From Ruminococcaceae bacterium UBA6364 (GTDB taxonomy: Bacteria; Bacillota; Clostridia; Oscillospirales; Acutalibacteraceae): a stretch of DNA of 25,496 nucleotides. The notes under the pieces are model-generated. The model worked only from the letters and a program-made list of their open reading frames with translations. It did not search any database and was not told the DNA's origin. The DNA lies in contig DJRI01000014.1 of the NCBI GenBank assembly GCA_002440045.1, positions 4,556-30,051 on the forward strand. Reading direction: 5' to 3'. Position 1 is the stretch's first letter, and each line of letters starts with the position of its first letter. The position numbers and the translations under genes are program-made. Of this stretch, positions 6,889-14,533 are shown one piece after another.

Positions 6889-7242
6889 ATGGCACGTATT
6901 AAAGGCGCGACGATGACTCGCAAAAGAAGAAATAAAGTTCTTAAGCTTGCAAAGGGTTACTACGGCTCAAAGAGCAAGCTCTTTAAAACAGCCAAACAGG
7001 CTGTTATGAAAAGCGGCAACTACGCTTATATCGGCAGAAAGCAGAAAAAAAGAGATTTCCGCCGTCTCTGGATTGCCAGAATTTCGGCTGCATGCAAAAT
7101 GAACGGCGTTAACTATTCAACGTTCATCAACGGCCTTAAAAAGGCAAACATCGAGCTTAACAGAAAAATGCTCTCCGAGATTGCTATTTCGGATCCCGCA
7201 GCTTTCACGGCTCTTGTTGAAAAGGCAAAAGCAGCTCTTTAA
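6889..7242 (+). CDS. rplT: 50S ribosomal protein L20
   Basis: A 117-residue basic protein, the standard L20 length. Typical segments are [42 protein letters not shown] (start only cited: [16 protein letters not shown]) and [16 protein letters not shown] with [20 protein letters not shown]20 is needed for early 50S assembly and is the known repressor of its own operon through the leader upstream of infC. Ribosome binding site GGAGGT lies 9 bases before the ATG. The next gene, a TrmH-type methyltransferase, is the conserved neighbour of rplT in many Firmicutes (ysgA in Bacillus). Confidence 0.97.
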   Translation: MARIKGATMTRKRRNKVLKLAKGYYGSKSKLFKTAKQAVMKSGNYAYIGRKQKKRDFRRLWIARISAACKMNGVNYSTFINGLKKANIELNRKMLSEIAISDPAAFTALVEKAKAAL

Positions 7243-7253
7243 TCAATTGTTTA

Positions 7254-7287
7254 TTTGCGCTCGGTCAGAGTTTTGACCGGGCGCAAA
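7254..7287 (+). other. Stable hairpin after rplT, terminator-like but without T-run
   Basis: TTTGCGCTCGGTCA (7254-7267) pairs with TGACCGGGCGCAAA (7274-7287) over 14 positions, one a G-T wobble, around a 6-base loop. It starts 12 bases after the rplT stop codon. What follows is GGTTTAAATCGCG, with no proper T-run, so it may be a weak terminator or a 3'-end stabiliser for the ribosomal protein mRNA. Confidence 0.6.
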
Positions 7288-7318
7288 GGTTTAAATCGCG
7301 CAGATTTCGGGAGGGCTT

Positions 7319-8104
7319 ATGGAGCTTATATCAAGCAGAAACAACGACAAAATTAAATATGCCGTAAAGCTCAGGGAGCTTGCGCGGTTTCGCCGCGAAA
7401 ACGGCGAATTTTTTGCAGAAGGTGCGCGTCTTTGCAGTGACGCCGCAAAAAGCGGCGTGACGATAAGGGCGCTTTTTGTGACTGAGGAGGCGCTTGAAAA
7501 ATACGGCGAATACATAAAAGATATTGAAAATGCCGCAGAAGAAATATACACGGTTTCGGACGAGGTTTCCGAAAAGCTGTCCGACACAAAAAACGGGCAG
7601 GGCGTATTCTGTATCTGCAAAATGCTTGACAAAAATACAAATATAGGTAAAATAAAATATAATGGGAAATATATTGTTCTCGAAGAAATTTCAAATCCGC
7701 AAAACTTCGGGGCTATCTGCCGCACCGCCGAGGCCTTGGGGCTTGACGGCGTAATAGTCGGCGGCGGGTGCGATATATATAACCCGAAAGCGTTGAGGGC
7801 GTCTATGGGCTCTCTTTTCAGGCTTAACGTTTTTTCGTGCGACACGCTTAAAGAGCTTTTGTGCGGCCTTCAAAAAAACGGTATGAACGTTTATGCCGCA
7901 GTGCCCGACCGCGGCGCTTTGGCTGTGACGCACGCAGATATGACAAAGGGAACGGCAATTGTAATCGGCAACGAGGGCGACGGTATTTCGGACGAAGTGA
8001 AAAACGCTTCAACGTCTCTTATAACCGTGCCGATGAAGGGCAGGGCAGAGTCTTTTAACGCGTCTGCCGCCGCTTCCATAGTTATGTGGGAGATGATGAG
8101 ATGA
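7319..8104 (+). CDS. TrmH/SpoU-family RNA 2'-O-ribose methyltransferase
   Basis: A 261-residue SAM-dependent methyltransferase, probably acting on ribose 2'-OH of rRNA. The N-terminal part (ISSRNNDKIKYAVKLRELARFRRENGEFFAEG) resembles the substrate-binding domain of RlmB-type enzymes. The C-terminal SPOUT domain has its three motifs: NPQNFGAICRTAEALGLDGV (~124-143), IVIGNEGDGISDEV (~217-230) and VPMKGRAESFNASAAASIVMWE (~238-259; the last carries the knot and the conserved asparagine). GGGAGG lies upstream of the ATG. Position after rplT matches Bacillus ysgA. The exact target nucleotide cannot be told from the sequence. Confidence 0.92.
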   Translation: MELISSRNNDKIKYAVKLRELARFRRENGEFFAEGARLCSDAAKSGVTIRALFVTEEALEKYGEYIKDIENAAEEIYTVSDEVSEKLSDTKNGQGVFCICKMLDKNTNIGKIKYNGKYIVLEEISNPQNFGAICRTAEALGLDGVIVGGGCDIYNPKALRASMGSLFRLNVFSCDTLKELLCGLQKNGMNVYAAVPDRGALAVTHADMTKGTAIVIGNEGDGISDEVKNASTSLITVPMKGRAESFNASAAASIVMWEMMR

Positions 8105-9366
8105 AAAGCTGTCCGCCCGAGTATTGGATATGGCTTCAAACGGCTCTCGGCGCGGGCGCGCGTACCGACGAGCTTATTGCGTATTTCGGCGACCCCGAAA
8201 AAATGTATAACGCAGGCTCGCCCGAATGGCGGCTTTCGGGGCTTTTGACCCAGCGCAAAATAGAAAAGCTCAAAAGCTTTTCACCGTCGCAGACAAAACC
8301 CGTATTTGACGAATGCCGAAAGCTCGGCTACAAAATCATAACGTTTGACGACGACAGATTCCCCGAAAGGCTTAAAAAGCTTTGCGATATGCCGCTTGTG
8401 CTTTATGCTTTCGGCGATGAGAGCGCGCTTTCAGACGAAGTGTCAATCGCGATGGTCGGCACGCGCAACGCAAGCACCTACGGCATAGAAACGGCTCAAA
8501 GGCTTTCGTTTTCGCTCGCTTCTGCGGGCGCAACAATTGTAAGCGGCGGCGCGCTCGGCATTGACAGCGAAGCCCACGCGGGCGCAATGCTTGCAAACGG
8601 CAGAACGGTTGCCGTTCTCGGCTGCGGGCTTTCGTACAACTATCTTTCGGAAAACGCCTCGCTTCGCCGTGCAATTGCGCGGCACGGCTGCCTTGTTACC
8701 GAATATCAGCCTCAAAGCCCCGCTTCAAGGGTCAGCTTTCCCATAAGAAACCGCCTTATTTCGGGTCTTACGCTCGGCACGGTGGTTGTAGAAGCCGGCA
8801 TAAAAAGCGGCTCTCTTATTACTGCAGACAAGGCGCTTGAACAGGGCAAGGATTTGTTCGCCGTTCCGGGCGATATTGTGCGCTCGTCGTTCGACGGAAC
8901 AAATCATCTTATTTCACAGGGCGCAAAGCCCGTGTTTTCAGCCGCGGATATTCTTTGTGAATATGAATATACCTACGGCGGTTTAATCGATTTCGGCAAA
9001 TGCCAAAAGCGTATTTCCGAAATTCCGTATGTCGATTACAGGCATTACAAAAAGAGAAAAGAACAAACAAAAGAGGAAAACGGCGGCAAGCTCTCTGTTA
9101 CAGCCGCCACCCCCGCAAACGAAAATACAAAAAAGCAGAAACCGGAAAACGCCGAAAAGCCCGAAGAGAAAAAACCGATTTCTCTTGACGGCGTTTCATA
9201 TGAAGCAAAGTGCATTTACGAGCTTCTTTCAGACGGCGGGCTTCATATTGACGACATTGCGCTTAAAAGCCGTTTGCCTATGAAAACGGTGCTTTCGGCT
9301 CTTACAGAGCTTGAGCTTGAAGGCGCAGTCGAACAGATTCAGGGGAAAAAGTACATAATAAAATAA
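8101..9366 (+). CDS. dprA: DNA-processing protein DprA
   Basis: DprA binds single-stranded DNA entering during natural transformation and loads RecA. The 421-residue product has an N-terminal SAM-like region (~1-75), the Rossmann-like core (IAMVGTRNASTYG, SGGALGIDSEAHAGAM, VAVLGCGLSYNY, SFPIRNRLISGL, VVEAGIKSGSLITADKALEQG) and, after a charged Lys/Glu-rich linker (~315-355), a winged-helix C-terminus (KCIYELLSDGGLHIDDIALKS) as in many DprA. I use the ATG at 8101, which overlaps the upstream stop as ATGA and has GGGAG 8 bases before it; a GTG at 8086 would add five residues. Translation is probably coupled to the methyltransferase. No other competence gene is in view; topA downstream is the common Firmicute neighbour. 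Confidence 0.93.
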   Translation: MKSCPPEYWIWLQTALGAGARTDELIAYFGDPEKMYNAGSPEWRLSGLLTQRKIEKLKSFSPSQTKPVFDECRKLGYKIITFDDDRFPERLKKLCDMPLVLYAFGDESALSDEVSIAMVGTRNASTYGIETAQRLSFSLASAGATIVSGGALGIDSEAHAGAMLANGRTVAVLGCGLSYNYLSENASLRRAIARHGCLVTEYQPQSPASRVSFPIRNRLISGLTLGTVVVEAGIKSGSLITADKALEQGKDLFAVPGDIVRSSFDGTNHLISQGAKPVFSAADILCEYEYTYGGLIDFGKCQKRISEIPYVDYRHYKKRKEQTKEENGGKLSVTAATPANENTKKQKPENAEKPEEKKPISLDGVSYEAKCIYELLSDGGLHIDDIALKSRLPMKTVLSALTELELEGAVEQIQGKKYIIK

Positions 9367-9395
9367 ATTATCTCAAATAAATCGGAGGGAATTTA

Positions 9396-11513
9396 ATGTC
9401 AAAGCTTGTTATTGTTGAGTCGCCCGCAAAGGCGAAAACAATTAAAAAATATCTCGGCAAAGATTTTGATGTTACGGCTTCAATGGGTCACATAAGAGAC
9501 CTTCCCGCGGCAAAGCTCAGCGTAGACGTCAAAAACGATTTTGCCCCCAAATATACGGTAATCAAAGGCAAAGAAAAGCTTGTAAAAGAGCTTAAAGAAA
9601 AAGTCGAAAAATCAGACACAGTGTATCTCGCAACCGACCCGGACCGCGAGGGAGAAGCTATTTCGTGGCATCTTGCTTCTGTTTTGGGACTTAATCTTGA
9701 CGAGAAAAACAGAGTAAAATTCAACGAAATCAACGAAAAAAGCGTTAAAAACGGCTTGGCGCACCCCGAAAAGGTGGATATGGGTCTTGTTGACGCACAG
9801 CAGGCGCGCCGCATATTGGACAGGCTTGTCGGCTATCGCCTCAGCCCGTTTATTTCTCAGAAAATTCGCAGGGGACTTTCAGCCGGGCGCGTTCAGAGCG
9901 TTGCCGTAAGGCTTATTGTTGACCGCGAAAAAGAGATTGAAGCCTTCGTTCCCGAAGAGTATTGGACTATCGACGCAAAGTTTATTTCAAACAGGCGTAT
10001 TTTCAAGGCGTCTCTTACGGCAGACGAAAACGGCAAGGTCAAAATTACCGACAAGGCGGGCGCGGATTCGTATCTTGAGCGCCTTTGCGACGCGGTATAT
10101 ACCGTCGATTCAATAAAAAAGGGTAGCCGCAAAAAACAGCCTTCGCCGCCGTTTATAACTTCGTCAATGCAGCAGGAGGCTTCAAGAAAGCTTAATTTCC
10201 AGGCGCAAAAGACAATGAAAATAGCTCAGGAACTTTACGAGGGCGTTGAAATAGAAGGCCTCGGAAGCGTCGGTCTTATAACCTATATGAGAACCGATTC
10301 GCTTCGTATTTCTGAGGAGGCGCGTGCCGCCGCAAACGAGTTTATAGCTTCGGAATACGGCGAAAAGTACCTTCCCGAGAAGCCGCGTTATTTCAAAACG
10401 CGCGCAGGCGCGCAGGACGGCCACGAGGCTATTCGCCCCGCAAACGTTGCGCTTACCCCGGAGAGGGTGAAAAGCAGTCTTTCGACCGACCAGTATAAGC
10501 TTTATAACCTTATTTGGCGCAGATATGTCGCAAGCCTTATGGCGGCTTGCGTTCAGGATACCGTCAAAACCGAGGTGAAGGCTCAAAAAGAGGGCACAGA
10601 GGGCTTCTGCATTTTCTCGGCAAGCGGCTTTACCGTAAGATTTGACGGCTACACCGCAATTTATGAGGACAGCCAGAACGAGGACGGCGACGAGGGCGCG
10701 AACATTATCCCCGATATTAAAGCGGGCGACACGCTTAAAGCAAAAGAGCTTCTCGGCAATCAGCATTTCACACAGCCCCCGGCGCATTTCACCGAAGCTT
10801 CGCTTATCAAAACGCTTGAAGAAACGGGCGTTGGACGCCCCAGCACATACGCTTCTATAGTAAGCACCATAATTAAAAGAGAATATGTCAAGCGCGAAGG
10901 CAAGCTTTTAAAGGCTACGGAGCTCGGCTGTGCCACAACGGACCTTTTGAAAGAGCGCTTCCCGAAAATAGTAAACACAAAGTTTACCGCATCAATGGAA
11001 TCAAAGCTTGACGATATTGACAGCGGCAAGTGCAATTACGTTGAAATGCTTCACGAGTTTTACGACGAGTTTGAAGATACGCTTACTAAGGCAAAAGAAG
11101 ATATGCAGGGGCAAAAAATACAGCTTCAGGAGGATATTACCGACGTCAAGTGTGACAAATGCGGCAGAAATATGGTAATTAAAACCGGCCGCTTCGGAAA
11201 ATTCCTTGCTTGCCCCGGTTACCCCGAGTGCAAATCAACAAAGCCTTATGTCGAGCCGACCGATGCAAAATGCCCCGTATGCGGCGGCGACGTAATCGGT
11301 AAAAAATCAAAAAAAGGCCATCTTTTCTTCGGCTGTTCAAATTATCCCGAATGCAACTTTATGACGTGGGATAAGCCCACAAACGAAAAATGCCCGAAGT
11401 GCGGCAAATCGCTGTTTAAGGGCAAAGGCGGTATGCTTAACTGCCTTGATGAAAAGTGTGGATATTCTGTAAAAGCTCCGCGCAAAAATGCAAAGAAAAC
11501 ACAGGAAGATTGA
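9396..11513 (+). CDS. topA: DNA topoisomerase I (type IA)
   Basis: TopA relaxes negative supercoils by cutting one strand through a 5'-phosphotyrosine. The 705-residue protein starts with a Toprim domain (LVIVESPAKAKTIKKYLG, ~4-21; DPDREGEAISWHL) and has the active-site motif GLITYMRTDS with the catalytic tyrosine at about residue 297. QQARRILDRLVGYRLSP and GRPSTYASI are further type IA landmarks. The C-terminus holds three zinc ribbons from about residue 585: CDKCG...CPGYPEC, CPVCGG...CSNYPEC and CPKCG...CLDEKCG. The ribosome binding site is CGGAGGGA. trmFO starts 1 base after the stop, the conserved topA-trmFO order of Firmicutes. Confidence 0.97.
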   Translation: MSKLVIVESPAKAKTIKKYLGKDFDVTASMGHIRDLPAAKLSVDVKNDFAPKYTVIKGKEKLVKELKEKVEKSDTVYLATDPDREGEAISWHLASVLGLNLDEKNRVKFNEINEKSVKNGLAHPEKVDMGLVDAQQARRILDRLVGYRLSPFISQKIRRGLSAGRVQSVAVRLIVDREKEIEAFVPEEYWTIDAKFISNRRIFKASLTADENGKVKITDKAGADSYLERLCDAVYTVDSIKKGSRKKQPSPPFITSSMQQEASRKLNFQAQKTMKIAQELYEGVEIEGLGSVGLITYMRTDSLRISEEARAAANEFIASEYGEKYLPEKPRYFKTRAGAQDGHEAIRPANVALTPERVKSSLSTDQYKLYNLIWRRYVASLMAACVQDTVKTEVKAQKEGTEGFCIFSASGFTVRFDGYTAIYEDSQNEDGDEGANIIPDIKAGDTLKAKELLGNQHFTQPPAHFTEASLIKTLEETGVGRPSTYASIVSTIIKREYVKREGKLLKATELGCATTDLLKERFPKIVNTKFTASMESKLDDIDSGKCNYVEMLHEFYDEFEDTLTKAKEDMQGQKIQLQEDITDVKCDKCGRNMVIKTGRFGKFLACPGYPECKSTKPYVEPTDAKCPVCGGDVIGKKSKKGHLFFGCSNYPECNFMTWDKPTNEKCPKCGKSLFKGKGGMLNCLDEKCGYSVKAPRKNAKKTQED

Positions 11514-11514
11514 T

Positions 11515-12852
11515 ATGTCAAAAAAAGCAACGGTAATAGGCGGCGGTCTTGCTAGGGTCGAGGCGGCTTTCGCTCTTGCAAAGCGCGGCGTAAAGGTTAC
11601 GCTTTATGAAATGAAGCCCGAAAAATTTTCGCCCGCTCACAAATCCCCTTATCTTGCAGAGCTTGTCTGTTCAAACTCTTTAAAGGCTCAAAGGCTCGGC
11701 TCTGCCGCAGGGCTTTTAAAAGCCGAAATGCGTTATTTCGGCTCGCTGTGCCTTGAAGCCGCCGACAAATCAAGCGTTCCGGCAGGCGGCGCGCTTGCCG
11801 TTGACCGCGACCTTTTTTCAAAGTATATAACAGAAAAAATCGAAAATAATGAAAATATAACGGTTGTGCACAAAGAGGTCACAAAAATTCCCGACGACTG
11901 CGTTGTGATAATAGCGGCGGGGCCGCTCGCTTCCGAGGCGCTTTCAAAAGAGATTTTTAAGCTTTGCGGCAAAAAGTCGCTTTCGTTTTACGACGCGGCG
12001 GCGCCTATTGTGACGTTTGACAGCATTGATATGAACGAGGCGTTTTTGCAGTCGCGCTATGACCGCGGCGGCGAAGACGACTATATAAACTGCCCGCTTG
12101 ACAAGGCGGAGTACGAAGCGTTTTACGAGGCTTTAATAAACGCCGAAAGCGCAGAACTTCATTCGTTTGATAAGCGAAAAGACGTTTATGAGGGCTGTAT
12201 GCCGATAGAGGTTTTGGCGTCACGCGGGAAAGACGCCATGCGTTACGGCCCGTTAAAGCCCGTGGGGCTTTTGAATCCCAAAACGGGGCACAGACCGTGG
12301 GCTAACCTTCAGCTTCGCAAAGAAAATAAAGACGGAACGATGTACAACCTTGTCGGCTTTCAGACAAATCTTAAATTCGGCGAGCAAAAGCGAGTGTTCT
12401 CTATGTTCCCTGCGCTTAAAAACGCCGAGTTTGTAAGATACGGCGTTATGCACCGAAACACTTTTTTGGATTCCCCCGGGCTTTTAAACCCCGATTTCAG
12501 TATGAAAGAACACCGGAACATATATTTTGCGGGGCAAATTTCGGGCGTAGAAGGGTATATGGAGTCGGCTTCATCGGGCATACTTGCAGGCTTTAACGCC
12601 GCAAGGCGCATTTTCGGCGAAGAGCCGCTTATACTTCCGAAAATAACCATGATGGGCGCGCTTTCGCAATATATAAGCGACGAAAGCGTAAAGCATTTTC
12701 AGCCGATGGGCGCGGCGTTCGGAATAGTTACGCCGCTTGAAATGAAAATTAAGGATAAAAAAGAGCGTTATGAGCTTCTTGCAAAAAGAAGCACCGATTA
12801 TTTTGACACCCTTTTTTCCGGAGAGCAGAGTGCATCAAATGGAACTGAATGA
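11515..12852 (+). CDS. trmFO: Folate/FAD-dependent tRNA (uracil-54-C5)-methyltransferase
   Basis: TrmFO makes ribothymidine at tRNA position 54 using methylenetetrahydrofolate and FAD. From the ATG at 11515 the protein has 445 residues, the normal length, and begins MSKKATVIGGGLA. ELVCSNSL and EGCMPIEV carry the two functional cysteines known from Bacillus TrmFO; SVPAGGALAVDR, YDAAAPIV, RPWANLQLR, RYGVMHRNTF and AGQISGVEGYMES are family hallmarks. The upstream in-frame start at 11488 lies inside topA and is not needed; AGGAAG at 11503-11508 precedes the chosen ATG. Oddity: the FAD-binding GxGxxG motif ends in Arg (GGGLAR, codon AGG at 11554-11556) instead of Gly. The 3' end overlaps the rnc start. 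Confidence 0.94.
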   Translation: MSKKATVIGGGLARVEAAFALAKRGVKVTLYEMKPEKFSPAHKSPYLAELVCSNSLKAQRLGSAAGLLKAEMRYFGSLCLEAADKSSVPAGGALAVDRDLFSKYITEKIENNENITVVHKEVTKIPDDCVVIIAAGPLASEALSKEIFKLCGKKSLSFYDAAAPIVTFDSIDMNEAFLQSRYDRGGEDDYINCPLDKAEYEAFYEALINAESAELHSFDKRKDVYEGCMPIEVLASRGKDAMRYGPLKPVGLLNPKTGHRPWANLQLRKENKDGTMYNLVGFQTNLKFGEQKRVFSMFPALKNAEFVRYGVMHRNTFLDSPGLLNPDFSMKEHRNIYFAGQISGVEGYMESASSGILAGFNAARRIFGEEPLILPKITMMGALSQYISDESVKHFQPMGAAFGIVTPLEMKIKDKKERYELLAKRSTDYFDTLFSGEQSASNGTE

Positions 12853-13510
12853 ATTTGAAAGCAAAATAGGCTACGAGTTCAAAAACAAAGAGCTTCTTTT
12901 AACGGCTCTTACACATTCGTCATATGCAAACGAGAAAAAACTGCCGCACGATAACGAGCGCCTTGAATTTCTCGGCGACTCGATATTGGGCTTTGTCACT
13001 GCCGAATATCTTTTTTCGGAGTTTAAAACGCGCCCCGAGGGCGAGCTTACAAAGCTTCGCGCGGCGGTCGTGTGCGAAAAGTCGCTTTTCGGCTTCGGAG
13101 AAAAAATAGGGCTTGGACAGTTTATAAGGCTCGGACACGGCGAAGAGCTTTCGGGCGGGCGCAACAGACCGTCGATAGTGTCCGACGCGTTTGAAGCGGT
13201 TATTGCCGCCATGTATATCGACGGCGGCTTTAAGGCGGTAAGACCTTATATTCTCGGATTTATAAAAGACGCCGTAAAGCGCGAAGCCTCCTTTAAAGAT
13301 AACAAATCGCTTTTGCAGGAGGAAATTCAGAAAGAAAAAGAAAACACCCTGACTTATGAAGAGCTTGAAGAAACAGGCCCTGCGCACGCAAGGATGTTTG
13401 TCTTTCAAGTGAAGCTCAACGGCGAAGTTATAGGCAAGGGCAGCGGCAAAACGAAAAAAGAAGCCGAGCAGGCTGCCGCGGGCGCGGCGCTTTCGGAGCT
13501 TTCAAAATGA
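12839..13510 (+). CDS. rnc: Ribonuclease III
   Basis: RNase III cuts double-stranded RNA in rRNA precursors and regulatory duplexes. The 223-residue product has the signature NERLEFLGDSILG (~42-54), the second catalytic segment SDAFEAVIAAMYIDGG, and a C-terminal double-stranded-RNA-binding domain (from about 150: TYEELEETGPAHARMFVFQV, GKGSGKTKKEAEQAAAGAAL). The start is uncertain between ATG 12839, which gives the typical MELNEFESKIGYEF, and an in-frame GTG at 12830, better spaced (6 bases) from GGAG at 12820-12823. Either way it begins inside trmFO. It is followed by an ATGA overlap with the radical SAM gene; rnc-radical SAM-smc-ftsY is a recurring Clostridia order. Confidence 0.94.
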   Translation: MELNEFESKIGYEFKNKELLLTALTHSSYANEKKLPHDNERLEFLGDSILGFVTAEYLFSEFKTRPEGELTKLRAAVVCEKSLFGFGEKIGLGQFIRLGHGEELSGGRNRPSIVSDAFEAVIAAMYIDGGFKAVRPYILGFIKDAVKREASFKDNKSLLQEEIQKEKENTLTYEELEETGPAHARMFVFQVKLNGEVIGKGSGKTKKEAEQAAAGAALSELSK

Positions 13511-14514
13511 AGCACGCCAATATTTCGCTGTTCGTGCCGCACGCGGGCTGTCCGCATATGTGCTCGTTTTGCAATCAAAAAACAATTTCAGGTAAGACGG
13601 AAATTCTCACGCCCGAAGAAGTAAAAAACACCTTAGAAAAGGCGGCGCTTGACGGCACATCGCCCGAAAATACCGAAATAGCCTTTTTCGGCGGAAGCTT
13701 TACCGCGATAGAACGCGGCTATATGATTTCACTTCTTGAAGAAACGGTGCCGTTTATAAAAAACGGGCGGTTTATGGGCATAAGGGTTTCGACAAGACCC
13801 GACGCCGTTGACAGCGAGGTTTTAGAGATTTTAAAGTCCTACGGCGTAACGTCAATAGAGCTTGGCGCGCAAAGCACCGACGAAGACGTTTTAAAAGCCA
13901 ATATGCGCGGCCACACCGCAGATGATATTTTTAAGGCAAGCGCTCTTATAAAGCAAAGCGGCTTTTCTTTTGGGCTTCAGATGATGACGGGGCTTTATTG
14001 CGACACAAATGAAAAATGCATTAAAACGGCGCGCGACTTTATTAGTTTAAGACCCGATACCGTTCGCATTTACCCTACCGTTGTGCTTGAGGGTACATAT
14101 CTTGAAAAGCTTTTTAAAAGCGGTCTTTATAAGCCTCAAACGGTCGAAGAAGCCGCCGATATTTGTGCGGTGCTTTTAAAAATGTTTTATGACGAAAACA
14201 TAAAGGTGATAAGGCTCGGGCTTCATTCGGGCGGCAATGTCGAAGAGGGCTTTGTCGGCGGGCCGTACCACCCCGCGTTCGGCGAAATATGCGAATCGAA
14301 AATATATCTTGAAGAAGCGAAAAAAGCGCTTTATTCAAAATTTAAAGAGAGTAAAAACGAAGTTAACGAAGCCGAAATTTTCGTTAACGACCGTGAAATA
14401 TCAAAAATGACGGGGCAAAAACGCGGCAATATAAAGCTCTTAAAGGATTTGGGCTTTACTGTTAAAATCAAGGGCTACCCGTCGCTTTCAAAATACAGAG
14501 TAACCGTGGCTTAA
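13507..14514 (+). CDS. Elp3-like radical SAM protein (no acetyltransferase domain)
   Basis: A 335-residue radical SAM enzyme. The CxxxCxxC motif binding the 4Fe-4S cluster is CPHMCSFC (C15, C19, C22). Also visible are EIAFFGGSFTAIER (~57-70), VSTRPDAVDSEVLEIL, SIELGAQSTDEDVLK and TGLYCDTNEKCIKTARDF, all as in the radical SAM half of Elp3-family proteins; the length leaves no room for the acetyltransferase half. The protein recurs between rnc and smc in Clostridia, but I know of no settled reaction for it; RNA modification is a guess from the Elp3 likeness. Its ATG overlaps the rnc stop (ATGA), so translation is probably coupled. Confidence 0.87.
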   Translation: MKHANISLFVPHAGCPHMCSFCNQKTISGKTEILTPEEVKNTLEKAALDGTSPENTEIAFFGGSFTAIERGYMISLLEETVPFIKNGRFMGIRVSTRPDAVDSEVLEILKSYGVTSIELGAQSTDEDVLKANMRGHTADDIFKASALIKQSGFSFGLQMMTGLYCDTNEKCIKTARDFISLRPDTVRIYPTVVLEGTYLEKLFKSGLYKPQTVEEAADICAVLLKMFYDENIKVIRLGLHSGGNVEEGFVGGPYHPAFGEICESKIYLEEAKKALYSKFKESKNEVNEAEIFVNDREISKMTGQKRGNIKLLKDLGFTVKIKGYPSLSKYRVTVA

Positions 14515-14533
14515 CGCGGTAAAAGGAGACTGT

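Noticed and set aside
7291..7845. Minus-strand open frame (184 codons) opposite the TrmH-family gene
   Set aside because: Shadow of the methyltransferase gene; serine/proline-rich low-complexity translation typical of an antisense frame.
10182..10787. Long minus-strand open frame (201 codons) opposite topA
   Set aside because: It lies entirely inside topA, whose domains are unmistakable; the antisense frame is open only because of codon bias, has no recognisable motif and no good ribosome binding site.
12920..13408. Minus-strand open frame (162 codons) opposite rnc
   Set aside because: Covers the RNase III catalytic and RNA-binding regions on the other strand and has no family resemblance.
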